DNA of 7,727 nt from Ignavibacteriota bacterium. GTDB taxonomy: Bacteria > Bacteroidota > Ignavibacteria > Tepidaquicellales > Tepidaquicellaceae. Positions 1-6,981 of this stretch are shown piece after piece (the stretch's first letter is position 1; each line of letters starts with the position of its first letter). The stretch is from NCBI GenBank assembly GCA_003158365.1, contig PMIW01000187.1, positions 2,181 to 9,907 of the forward strand, given 5' to 3'. Position numbers and translations under genes: made by a program. Under the pieces are notes generated by a model. The model searched no databases. It was not told the DNA's origin and saw nothing but the letters and a program-made list of their open reading frames with translations.

Positions 1-1
1 G

Positions 2-658
2 ACTGCTCCTTCGGAAGAATTATCAGGTAAAGGCAAGGAAATATTTTACTTGGAATCCAAAACCACAGGATTGAAATGTGCCGACTGTCACAGCGACGGT
101 ACAAATTCTGGCGATGCACATTATAAATATTTTGCGGATATTCTGAATGCAGATAAAAGACCTTCGACTTACTTCGGAATGTATAAGGGAGATGATGTAT
201 CTAAAAATGCCGGCGGAGCGGATTTATGCTGGAAAAATTTTTTAAAGATGGATAATTCTCTGGATGCTGATCAGATCAGTGCATTGAACGCATATTATGA
301 AACAGCAGGGAAAGGCAAGGAAGTAAAAGAATATAAATTTACTACAATTGCTTTGCCAAAACCGGATAAAGTAAAACTGAAAGATGACCAGACTAAAATA
401 GCAGGATTAACAGGTGACGTGGATAAAGGGGAAAAATTATTTAATGAAACCTGCGCTTTCTGCCATTCGGATAAATCAAATGTTAAGCATGTTCCCAATT
501 TATTCAAGAAATTCGAAGGAAATCTGAAATCAATTACTTTTCATATAAGGATAGGAAGCAAGCACATGCCTTATTTCCCTTACGAAGTAATTAACGACCA
601 GAATATTGCCGATGTTACCGCTTTTATTTTTAAAAAGAATAATATGACTATTCAGTAA
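2..658 (+). CDS. Di-heme c-type cytochrome, 5' end cut by window edge
   Basis: Periplasmic or lipid-anchored electron carrier, by family. The frame is open to the left edge, giving 218 visible residues; the export signal and true start lie outside. Two heme-attachment sites are visible: CADCH at visible residues 26-30 and CAFCH at 151-155. Each is preceded by the GxxxF helix typical of class I cytochrome c (GKEIF and GEKLF), so two cytochrome domains are arranged in tandem. Met189 in KHMPYFP is the likely axial ligand of the second heme. The ligand of the first is unclear; Met residues in YFGMY or FLKMD are candidates. Domain 1 ends in a helix ALNAYYETA, as in cytochrome c folds. A TTG at position 50 could be read as a start but would cut into the helix before the first heme, so I reject it. 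The gene converges on the Rieske/barrel pair with a 26-base gap. Its redox partner is not shown by the sequence; a link with those neighbours is inference. Confidence 0.88.
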   Translation, partial: TAPSEELSGKGKEIFYLESKTTGLKCADCHSDGTNSGDAHYKYFADILNADKRPSTYFGMYKGDDVSKNAGGADLCWKNFLKMDNSLDADQISALNAYYETAGKGKEVKEYKFTTIALPKPDKVKLKDDQTKIAGLTGDVDKGEKLFNETCAFCHSDKSNVKHVPNLFKKFEGNLKSITFHIRIGSKHMPYFPYEVINDQNIADVTAFIFKKNNMTIQ

Positions 659-684
659 AACCGGCAATATATTAATCCGGTTTT
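657..684. terminator. Bidirectional hairpin terminator between convergent genes
   Basis: An 8-base perfect inverted repeat, AAAACCGG (657-664) and CCGGTTTT (677-684), encloses a 12-base AT-rich loop. The A-run on one side and T-run on the other give a GC-cored stem followed by U's in either direction. It starts inside the TAA of the cytochrome gene and ends just before the stop codon of the minus-strand barrel gene (685-687), so it can serve both transcripts. The U-tract is short (four), so efficiency is uncertain. Confidence 0.7.
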
Positions 685-1881
685 CTAGAAATAAAAATGC
701 AGCATGCCCTGGTACTCATTTGTATTGGGCAGGATATCATCATTTATAAATCTGAACATTGCTTCAAATTCAAGGCCGATAAGCGGGAAAACGGCACCTC
801 CCACGCTTACCCGTGTTGACCTGTCACCACTAACATCTCTGTTCGGGTCGCGGTATTCATACTGTGTTCTTAATTCAAAGCCCTTTACGATCTTTACATC
901 CAGTTCGCCGAAACCGTATAATCCTCTATGCATTACCCCTGATATGGAGTTTTCCCTGAAATCAACTTCACCCAGCAATGCAACATACTTCATTATTCCG
1001 ATTTTTGTAAAACCGGAATATGCGTGTGTAAACGCATTTATTTTTGTACCGCTTAAAGGGTCGAAAATATCATACGGATTATTGTAAAATGAAGTTCCTA
1101 TATCTACATTTACTTTATTCTCTTTTCCGCTGAGCATGACATCTGCATTTGCAACAAACATTTTTTTCCTGTCGCTGTCGAAAAACTCCGTATTAAGTCC
1201 GTTAAATAATGCGACATTAAAAGTTAAAATTCCGGGTGTCAATCCGATTTCAAATCCTGCATCCGCTGCATAAGGAGTACTCAGAAAATCAATTCTCTGG
1301 TAAGCGCGGTGTTCCGGGATATTAATTCCGTAATTTGGTACAAACCTGCCTGCCTTGAAATAAATACTGAGCGGAAGGTTCGAAACCATTCCGTATACCT
1401 GCGGTTTTGTAGGTATATTCGGAAGCTGAATTCCGGGAGAAATAAATACGTTAACGTAATCATTCAGGTTTGCATTTATATAAAGGTCGCCTTCCATCGC
1501 CAGGAAAGTACTCATCGTTGGGGCATTGGGAATCTGGTCATTTACATTTGCAATCCTTATATCTCCGCCAACCGATATTGATTTATTAAGTTCAGGATTA
1601 AATTTAACTTTTTTAGAATACTTTTCGAGGTAATCCATCTGCAGTTCGGTTCTCGCATAGTTAAGTCCGAATTGATTTCGCATTGAACCGCCCGTAGGAC
1701 TTATGTGACAATCTATACATTTATCACCCGTATATGCCGAGAATCTCGGATACGTATATACATTTGTTAAAGAAATCAGGCTTAAAATAAAAACTGCAAA
1801 TATTAAAAAGAACAATACAACTTTTTTTGAGGCAAAATTGAATATATTTTTGCCTAACGAGTAAAGTAAATTTTCTCTCAT
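685..1881 (-). CDS. Monoheme cytochrome c fused to outer-membrane beta-barrel (Cyc2-like architecture)
   Basis: A 398-residue exported protein. Residues 20-38 form a strongly hydrophobic segment after a basic N-terminus (signal peptide or anchor). One heme site, CIDCH, lies at 55-59, followed by SPTGGSMRNQFG (61-72). From about residue 100 to the end the chain has alternating hydrophobic/polar stretches with short turns and ends in the aromatic tail HFYF; a C-terminal Phe is the usual outer-membrane barrel signature. A single heme plugged into a porin-like barrel is the layout of Cyc2 iron oxidases. The 'PRFSAYTG..C..CH' lead-in resembles the Cyc2 N-terminus loosely, but the TGG..RNQFG segment differs, so I call it Cyc2-like in architecture only. 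The ATG start is backed by AAAGGA seven bases upstream. It lies 39 bases downstream of the Rieske gene on the same strand, a likely operon. Likely role: moving electrons across the outer membrane (inference). Alternative: a barrel whose heme site serves sensing or assembly. Confidence 0.75.
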   Translation of the reverse strand: MRENLLYSLGKNIFNFASKKVVLFFLIFAVFILSLISLTNVYTYPRFSAYTGDKCIDCHISPTGGSMRNQFGLNYARTELQMDYLEKYSKKVKFNPELNKSISVGGDIRIANVNDQIPNAPTMSTFLAMEGDLYINANLNDYVNVFISPGIQLPNIPTKPQVYGMVSNLPLSIYFKAGRFVPNYGINIPEHRAYQRIDFLSTPYAADAGFEIGLTPGILTFNVALFNGLNTEFFDSDRKKMFVANADVMLSGKENKVNVDIGTSFYNNPYDIFDPLSGTKINAFTHAYSGFTKIGIMKYVALLGEVDFRENSISGVMHRGLYGFGELDVKIVKGFELRTQYEYRDPNRDVSGDRSTRVSVGGAVFPLIGLEFEAMFRFINDDILPNTNEYQGMLHFYF

Positions 1882-1888
1882 TTGTTTT

Positions 1889-1894
1889 TCCTTT
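1889..1894 (-). promoter_or_regulatory. Shine-Dalgarno-like site for the cytochrome-barrel gene
   Basis: The minus strand reads AAAGGA here, seven bases before the ATG at 1881. It fixes the start codon of the barrel gene, and is one of only two clear SD-like sites in the window. Confidence 0.5.
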
Positions 1895-1920
1895 TATTTT
1901 AAAAGAACCGTTAATTTTTT

Positions 1921-2361
1921 TTACATATCAATGGTCAGCTCGTCGCTGCTTTCATCATATGTAGTTTTATAGCTTTTAAGATTTTTATCGGCCGGACCGT
2001 GAGTAACCTTTCCGTATTTGCTGTATTCGGAACCGTGACAGGGGCAGGTGAAACTTTCACCGTCATAATCAACAGCACAATGCTTGTGAGTGCAGGTAAT
2101 ATTCAAAGCAATAAATTTTGAAGAAGACACTCTTATAACGATAACTTTATTTGTTATCATTGTATATCCTCCTACACTTGAAAGGTCAGGGTAATCGGCT
2201 AACTTAATAACTTTCTCGGCGGCTTTTCCATTCGGGTCAGATTCAAATGTCTTTGCCAGAAGTTTTGTAACATCTAAAGCCGTAAGAGTTAACGCACCGA
2301 TTGTTATTGTTTTAAATGTTTTGTCAATAAAATCCCTTCGATTTATGTTATCCCGGGTCAT
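1921..2361 (-). CDS. Rieske [2Fe-2S] protein with Tat-type N-terminus
   Basis: A 146-residue Rieske protein, an electron carrier binding a 2Fe-2S cluster through two Cys and two His. Box I is CTHKHC at 90-95 (ligands C90 and H92); box II is CPCHGS at 106-111 (ligands C106 and H109). C95 and C108 are placed to form the disulfide seen in bc1/b6f-type high-potential Rieske proteins. The N-terminus has NRRDFIDK (7-14), a twin-arginine signal, followed by a hydrophobic segment at about 17-30. It therefore probably crosses the inner membrane folded, and may stay anchored there. The size fits a stand-alone Rieske subunit. No cytochrome b gene is visible beside it; the next gene downstream is the heme-barrel fusion, so it may serve that pathway rather than a standard bc complex, unless cytochrome b is encoded elsewhere. 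No clear SD precedes the ATG. Family call is firm; partner is inferred. Confidence 0.92.
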   Translation of the reverse strand: MTRDNINRRDFIDKTFKTITIGALTLTALDVTKLLAKTFESDPNGKAAEKVIKLADYPDLSSVGGYTMITNKVIVIRVSSSKFIALNITCTHKHCAVDYDGESFTCPCHGSEYSKYGKVTHGPADKNLKSYKTTYDESSDELTIDM

Positions 2362-2383
2362 AATATTTTTGATTTAAATATTT

Positions 2384-2389
2384 ATTATA
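2384..2389 (-). promoter_or_regulatory. Candidate -10 element for the Rieske operon
   Basis: The minus strand reads TATAAT, a perfect sigma-70-like -10 hexamer, 22 bases before the Rieske ATG. No good -35 hexamer lies at 17-18 bases upstream, and the region is so AT-rich that chance matches are common. The implied leader would be only about 15 bases, in keeping with the lack of an SD. Confidence 0.22.
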
Positions 2390-2583
2390 TAAGTTTACAG
2401 AATATTAATTCACTAATTACTTTCAGATATTAACAATAATTAATAATATAAAATTTATCCGAATTTAAGAAGTTCAATTAAATCCGTAAAGTAAACGCAA
2501 AAAACCTTTAAATAAAACGGAAATTCGAGTTTTTACGTATATATTTTATTTAAAAATATTTGAAATATCAGAAAAAATAATAA

Positions 2584-2613
2584 TTGCAATTCAATTAGCT
2601 TAAAATATGTTTA
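2584..2613 (+). promoter_or_regulatory. Candidate Bacteroidota-type promoter for the glycan operon
   Basis: TTG (2584-2586), a 19-base spacer, then TATGTTTA (2606-2613) match the Bacteroidota TTG...TAnnTTTG layout except for the last base. It would give a leader of about 130 bases before the ATG at 2749. In sequence this AT-rich the match may be accidental. Confidence 0.2.
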
Positions 2614-2667
2614 AAATATTGAGGATATTGTTTTAATATATCATCTGTTTTCATCAAATTTACATTT

Positions 2668-2684
2668 ATCATTCATTTAATGAT
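2668..2684. repeat. Short inverted repeat upstream of the glycan operon
   Basis: ATCATT (2668-2673) and AATGAT (2679-2684) are perfect inverted copies around a 5-base spacer, ending 64 bases before the start codon at 2749. It could be an operator or a weak leader hairpin. Short AT-rich repeats arise easily by chance here, so function is only a possibility. Confidence 0.2.
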
Positions 2685-2748
2685 TTATTCAAAAATCTTG
2701 ATATATAAAGTTCAACAAATAATTTAATTGTAAATATTATATACCATT

Positions 2749-4986
2749 ATGAAATTCGTATTTATTGGAACATACCCTCCGCAAAAATGCGGAATCGGGA
2801 CTTTTACGCATAACCTTGTTCGGGCTATTGCTGATAACTTCGGTTATACAAATTTATTCCCCAATCTTTATGTAATAGCCGTAAATGATAATGATCAAAT
2901 CTATAATTATCCTTCCGAAGTGTCTTTTGTAGTCAATCAAAATAATCAAAGAGACTATGTCAGTGCTGCTAAGTTCATTAATTACAACAAGGCAGATGTG
3001 TGCATCCTTGAGCACGAATTTGGAATTTTTGGCGGTGAAAGCGGAGTATACATACTCTCGCTTGTAAGCAGAATTGAAATTCCCATGATTGTTACTTTTC
3101 ATACAGTTGTCAGGGAACCTACCCATATACAAAAAGTGATTGTACAGGAACTCAGCAATAAAGCATACAAGGTTATAGTTATGAGTAAAAAAGCGGTTAA
3201 ATTTCTTATCGAAATTTATAATATTCCCGAAGACAAAATAGAAATAATTGAACACGGTGTGCCTGTAGGAAAGGTTTTTCACAGGGATACTGTCCGCGAA
3301 AAATTTAACTTCACGAACAAGACGGCTCTTTTTACATTCGGACTGCTGAGTCGCAATAAGGGTATTGAAACCGTGATAAAAGCATTGCCGAAAGTAGTGG
3401 AGAAACACAAAAATATTTTGTATGTAGTACTGGGTAATACGCATCCAAAAGTACTGAGCCATTATGGTGAAGAATATAGGGAGTACTTACTCAGGCTTGT
3501 AAAGGATTACGGACTCGAAGATTATGTTTACTTTTATAAAAATTTCGTACCTGAAGAATTATTAATGGAGTATCTATATGCAACGGATATTTATATTACT
3601 CCGTATTTAAATGAAGCACAAATTACAAGCGGAACTTTATCTTATGCAGTTGGTGCAGGAACTGCCGTGATTTCAACTCCGTACTGGCATGCAGAGGAAC
3701 TGCTTGCAGACGGAAGAGGAGTTTTATTTGATTTTCATGATCACGAGCAGCTTGGTAATATTCTTCTTGATTTACTTGACAATCGGAAAAAAATAGAGGA
3801 ATTGAGAGAAGCTGCAATTGAATACGGGCAAAGGCTTAAATGGCCGAAGATAGGAGCTAAATACATCAGGGTAGCAAAATCCGCAATGGAGAATTTTTCT
3901 TACATACATAAAGATAAACATACTGTCCTCGATCCCTATCTTTTGCCAGATTTTACTCTAGCACATGTTAAAAGGCTTACTGATGATACAGGAATAGTTC
4001 AGCATGCAAAATACGGAATTCCTAATCTGAAAGAAGGATATTGTCTCGATGATAATGCAAGAGCTCTTTTAATGTCAGCAATGGCATTTAATAATAAATC
4101 AGATGAAACAATTAAACTGATGCCGATATACTTAAGTTACATACATTACATGCAGAATGACGACGGGTCGTTCAGAAATTTTTTAAGCTTCAGCAGAAAC
4201 TATCTAGATGAAATCGGCTCCGAAGATTCTTTCGGCAGGACAATCTGGGCTTTGGGATATCTAATTTACAGCTTTCCAAAAGATTCCTATCACCAGCCCG
4301 GGCTGGATATTTTCAGGAAATCTTTACCGTATTTCAGAAAACTTAAACATCTGAGGGGAATAGCAAATACTATACTGGGATTATCTTATTTCATAAAAAG
4401 GTTTCCCGATGATGAAGAGTCGAAAACTCTTTTGCTGGAACTGGCAAATAAATTGATTAAAGAATATAATTCTAAAAAATCTATTGACTGGAACTGGTTT
4501 GAAAATATCCTGACATATGATAATGCAATAATTCCTCTTTCATTATTCCATGCTGCAGAAATAACACATGATGATGAAATTCTGAAAATTGCAATTGAAT
4601 CATCGGTTTTTCTTGAAAGTATCACTTTGAAAAACGGGTATCTGAAACCAATCGGCAGCAAAGGATGGTTTGTAAAAGGCAAAGTCTGTGCGGACTATGC
4701 CCAGCAGTCTGTAGATGTAATGGGGATGGTATTGCTGTTTTTCAAAGCATATGAAGTAACCAAAGAAAGAAAATACCTCGATAAAATGTTTAAATCATAT
4801 ATGTGGTATATGGGTAAGAATGATTTAAGCCTCCCTGTTTATGACTATGAAACAGGCGGTTGTAACGACGGACTTGAAGAAAACGGTTTGAACAGAAATC
4901 AGGGTGCGGAAAGTACACTGTCTTATTTGATTGCGCATTTGACGGTTTTGAATGCATTTGAACTTGAGTATGAATATGAAAAGTAA
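2749..4986 (+). CDS. GT4-like glycosyltransferase fused to a C-terminal (alpha/alpha)-barrel-like domain
   Basis: A 745-residue cytoplasmic protein with no signal peptide. Residues 1 to about 385 form a GT-B glycosyltransferase of the GT4 kind: GIGTF loop at 15-19, EHEFG at 88-92, FHT at 117-119, EHGVP at 168-172 and LLSRNKG at 199-205, where R202 and K204 sit at the usual sugar-nucleotide phosphate-binding positions. The canonical E-x7-E is not kept: E289 is followed by QITSGTLSYA, with Leu at 297 instead of the second Glu. Residues from about 395 to 745 are helical and repetitive, like six-hairpin glycosidase folds, with conserved-looking acids in CLDDN (432-436), SEDSFGR (491-497), WNWFEN (581-586), YDYETGG (698-704) and QGAES (718-722). 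I do not recognise a named GH family. It probably adds sugar from a nucleotide donor, while the C-terminal part binds, trims or epimerises the product. The GH130 gene follows after 42 bases, so mannose chemistry is likely. No clear SD precedes the ATG. Sugar specificity is unknown. Confidence 0.85.
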   Translation: MKFVFIGTYPPQKCGIGTFTHNLVRAIADNFGYTNLFPNLYVIAVNDNDQIYNYPSEVSFVVNQNNQRDYVSAAKFINYNKADVCILEHEFGIFGGESGVYILSLVSRIEIPMIVTFHTVVREPTHIQKVIVQELSNKAYKVIVMSKKAVKFLIEIYNIPEDKIEIIEHGVPVGKVFHRDTVREKFNFTNKTALFTFGLLSRNKGIETVIKALPKVVEKHKNILYVVLGNTHPKVLSHYGEEYREYLLRLVKDYGLEDYVYFYKNFVPEELLMEYLYATDIYITPYLNEAQITSGTLSYAVGAGTAVISTPYWHAEELLADGRGVLFDFHDHEQLGNILLDLLDNRKKIEELREAAIEYGQRLKWPKIGAKYIRVAKSAMENFSYIHKDKHTVLDPYLLPDFTLAHVKRLTDDTGIVQHAKYGIPNLKEGYCLDDNARALLMSAMAFNNKSDETIKLMPIYLSYIHYMQNDDGSFRNFLSFSRNYLDEIGSEDSFGRTIWALGYLIYSFPKDSYHQPGLDIFRKSLPYFRKLKHLRGIANTILGLSYFIKRFPDDEESKTLLLELANKLIKEYNSKKSIDWNWFENILTYDNAIIPLSLFHAAEITHDDEILKIAIESSVFLESITLKNGYLKPIGSKGWFVKGKVCADYAQQSVDVMGMVLLFFKAYEVTKERKYLDKMFKSYMWYMGKNDLSLPVYDYETGGCNDGLEENGLNRNQGAESTLSYLIAHLTVLNAFELEYEYEK

Positions 4987-5028
4987 TTGTCTTCTGAAAA
5001 TAATTTAATTAATTAATCTGTTTTTCTT

Positions 5029-5958
5029 ATGCCTGTTATTAAAAGATACTCCGGTAATCCTATACTTACAAAAGATGATGTACCCTATGAAGTCGCGACG
5101 GTACATAATGCCGGCGCAGTTAAATTCGGGGATAAATATATGCTGCTCTTCCGTTCCCATTTATTTAACGGAAGAAGTGTAATAGGTATTGCGGAAAGTA
5201 CAAACGGTTATGATTTCAAAGTACATCCCGAACCATTTATGATTCCCTCGGACGAAGGTGAATTTAAATTATATGAGGAGTACGGTGTTGAAGACCCAAG
5301 GATTACTTTTATAGATAATGAATACCTGATTACATACAGTGCTTATTCAAGATACGGAGTCCGGATAGGGCTTGCAAAAACACGTGACTTTAAAAAAGCC
5401 GAAAGGTATGCATTAATTACCGAAGCTGATTACCGTAACGTCGTGATTTTCCCCGAAAAATTTAACGGACTTTATGTGCGCCTCGACCGTCCGCATTCCG
5501 AAATATCTCCCTGGTCAATCTGGATTTCCTATTCACCTGATTTGAAATACTGGGGCGAATCAAAAGTTATAATGCGTCCTATGAAATATCACTGGGATGA
5601 AATGAAAATAGGTCCCGGAGCTCCGCCGATTAAAACTCCCAAAGGATGGCTGAGTATTTATCACGGCGTTTTTCCTACGATGGACGGTAGTGTATACAGA
5701 CTCGGTGCTGCATTGCACGATCTAAATGACCCGTCTAAAATACTTGGAGTAAGCGACCAGTGGATACTTCAGCCCGAAGAAATTTATGAAATTACAGGCT
5801 ATGTTCACAATGTCGTTTTCACCTGCGGTGCAATACCTGAACCTGACGGAACAGTAAAAATATACTGGGGCGGTGCTGATAAAGTAATGTGTGCTGGAGA
5901 AGCAGTAATAAACGATTTAGTCAACTTGTGTCTTAATAACTCCAGGGAAGCGTTATGA
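5029..5958 (+). CDS. GH130 family beta-mannoside phosphorylase-type enzyme
   Basis: A 309-residue cytoplasmic protein of full family length, folding as a five-bladed propeller by family. GH130 members mostly cleave beta-mannosides with phosphate, giving alpha-mannose 1-phosphate, and can run in reverse; a minority are hydrolases. Family motifs in order: SGNPIL (8-13), HNAGA (26-30), LLFRSH (39-44), GVEDPRI (86-92) with D89 as the expected proton donor, FPEKFNG (141-147), LDRPH (152-156), KIGPGAPPIKTPKGW (193-207), YHGV (211-214) and YVHNVVFTCGAI (258-269). R154, H156, K193 and H212 keep the basic pocket that would hold phosphate, favouring a phosphorylase (inference). It lies 42 bases after the GT fusion gene and overlaps the following GT4 by four bases (ATGA), so all three are likely one operon. 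No SD is visible. The linkage cut (beta-1,4 or beta-1,2) and the acceptor cannot be read from the sequence. Confidence 0.9.
   Translation: MPVIKRYSGNPILTKDDVPYEVATVHNAGAVKFGDKYMLLFRSHLFNGRSVIGIAESTNGYDFKVHPEPFMIPSDEGEFKLYEEYGVEDPRITFIDNEYLITYSAYSRYGVRIGLAKTRDFKKAERYALITEADYRNVVIFPEKFNGLYVRLDRPHSEISPWSIWISYSPDLKYWGESKVIMRPMKYHWDEMKIGPGAPPIKTPKGWLSIYHGVFPTMDGSVYRLGAALHDLNDPSKILGVSDQWILQPEEIYEITGYVHNVVFTCGAIPEPDGTVKIYWGGADKVMCAGEAVINDLVNLCLNNSREAL
5944..5948 (+). promoter_or_regulatory. Shine-Dalgarno-like site for the GT4 gene
   Basis: AGGGA lies six bases before the ATG at 5955, inside the end of the GH130 gene. With the ATGA stop/start overlap it supports this start and suggests coupled translation. 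Confidence 0.5.
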
Positions 5959-6968
5959 AAGTAGCTATTCTTTCGCCTGTCGTCTGGAGAACTCCGCCAA
6001 GGAAATACGGTCCGTGGGAGCAGGTCGCATCTAATATTGCGGAAGGATTAATTGATAGGGGGATTGATGTAACTCTTTTTGCGACTGGAGATTCCATAAC
6101 AAAAGGAAAGCTGAATTACATTATTGAAAAACCTTTTGGTGAAAATCCCTCACTCGATGCAAAAGTTTGTGAATGCCTGCACATAAGCCGCCTGATGGAA
6201 AGAGCAGGTGAATTTGATATTATCCACAACAATTATGATTTTCTTCCGTTAACTTATTCACGGTTGATTAAAACTCCGATGGTTACAACTATTCACGGAT
6301 TTTCTTCTCCCAAAATTATCCCGGTCTATAAAAAATACAATGATATTAATTACTATGTTTCCATAAGCAATTCTGATCGCAGTCCCGAGCTGGAATATAT
6401 TGCTACAATTTATAATGGTATAAACGAAAAAGAATTTACCTATAACGATAAACACGGTGATTACCTTTTATTCTTCGGACGCATTCATCCCGAAAAGGGA
6501 ACTTACGAATGCATTCAGATTGCCAGGAAAGCGGGAATGAAATTAATAATTTCGGGTTTAATACAGGATGAAATTTATTTTAAGGAAAAAATCGAGCCGC
6601 ATATTAATAATGATGACATTATTTATGCCGGTAACTCAGGTCCCGGTAAAAGGAATGAATTACTCGGAGGTGCCTGCGCTTTGCTTCATCCGATATTTTT
6701 TGAAGAGCCCTTTGGCCTGAGTATTGTCGAATCATATTTCTGCGGGACACCCGTGATTGCATTTAAAAGAGGCTCAATGCCGGAATTAATAATCAACGGG
6801 AAAACCGGTTTTCTTGTAAAGGATATAAATGAAGCAGTGGATTCAATAAAAGATATTCCGAAAATCAGCAGAAAAGATTGCACGATTTTTGCAGAAAATA
6901 ATTTTACACGCTCGAAGATGGCAGGTAAATATATAGATGTTTATGAAAAGATTATCAGCGGGAAATAA
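5955..6968 (+). CDS. GT4 family glycosyltransferase
   Basis: A 337-residue GT-B retaining glycosyltransferase, probably cytoplasmic or at the inner membrane face. Recognisable pieces: a donor/acceptor loop KYGPWEQVASNIAEGL (17-32), RGIDVTLFATGDS (35-47), TIHGF (112-116), SISNSDR (136-142), NGI (154-156), FFGRIHPEKG (173-182) with R176 and K181 for the donor diphosphate, EEPFGLSIVES (250-260) with the E251-x7-E259 pair, and GTPVIAF (264-270). All canonical GT4 residues are present, unlike in the fusion protein upstream. It overlaps the GH130 stop codon by four bases and has an SD-like site, so it is co-translated with that gene. GT4 donors include GDP-mannose and UDP- or GDP-sugars; mannose is suggested only by the GH130 neighbours. 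It is shorter than many GT4 proteins (typically 350-400), but both Rossmann halves are intact. Confidence 0.9.
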   Translation: MKVAILSPVVWRTPPRKYGPWEQVASNIAEGLIDRGIDVTLFATGDSITKGKLNYIIEKPFGENPSLDAKVCECLHISRLMERAGEFDIIHNNYDFLPLTYSRLIKTPMVTTIHGFSSPKIIPVYKKYNDINYYVSISNSDRSPELEYIATIYNGINEKEFTYNDKHGDYLLFFGRIHPEKGTYECIQIARKAGMKLIISGLIQDEIYFKEKIEPHINNDDIIYAGNSGPGKRNELLGGACALLHPIFFEEPFGLSIVESYFCGTPVIAFKRGSMPELIINGKTGFLVKDINEAVDSIKDIPKISRKDCTIFAENNFTRSKMAGKYIDVYEKIISGK

Positions 6969-6981
6969 GTTAAATCTTATT
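6964..6981. terminator. Weak AT-rich inverted repeat at the convergent gene ends
   Basis: AATAAG (6964-6969) and CTTATT (6976-6981) are perfect inverted copies around a six-base loop, spanning both stop codons of the convergent GT4 and GH130 genes, which are only eight bases apart. The stem has one G-C pair, so it would be a poor intrinsic terminator; it may be chance. Confidence 0.25.

Larger units (their letters stand above)
2362..2748. other. Divergent AT-rich intergenic region, no gene seen
   Basis: These 387 bases separate the minus-strand Rieske operon from the plus-strand glycan operon. All frames are broken by frequent stops and no tRNA- or riboswitch-like fold stood out. It must carry both promoters. 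Visible items are a palindrome AATTGCAATT (2582-2591), an inverted repeat at 2668-2684, a possible Bacteroidota-type promoter at 2584-2613 and a TATAAT on the minus strand at 2384-2389. All are weak given the base composition. Confidence 0.6.

Noticed and set aside
50..658. TTG at 50 as the true start of the cytochrome gene
   Set aside because: The same frame is open to the left edge and the upstream residues form the GKEIF helix expected before the heme site; an export signal is also needed and must lie further upstream.
704..1087. 127-codon plus-strand reading frame opposite the barrel gene
   Set aside because: It is antisense to a convincing outer-membrane protein gene, has no recognisable domain, and its composition is that of a reverse-frame shadow.
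2463..2483. Inverted repeat ATTTAA/TTAAAT in the intergenic region
   Set aside because: The two 6-base arms are pure A/T and the region is so AT-rich that such pairs are expected by chance.
2854..3462. 202-codon minus-strand reading frame opposite the GT fusion gene
   Set aside because: It lies wholly within the GT4 domain coding region, whose motifs are clear; the antisense translation shows no domain or signal.
4987..5028. AATTAATTAATT run between the GT fusion and GH130 genes as a promoter or terminator
   Set aside because: It has no GC stem, no -35/-10 pair, and the 42-base same-strand gap fits an operon.
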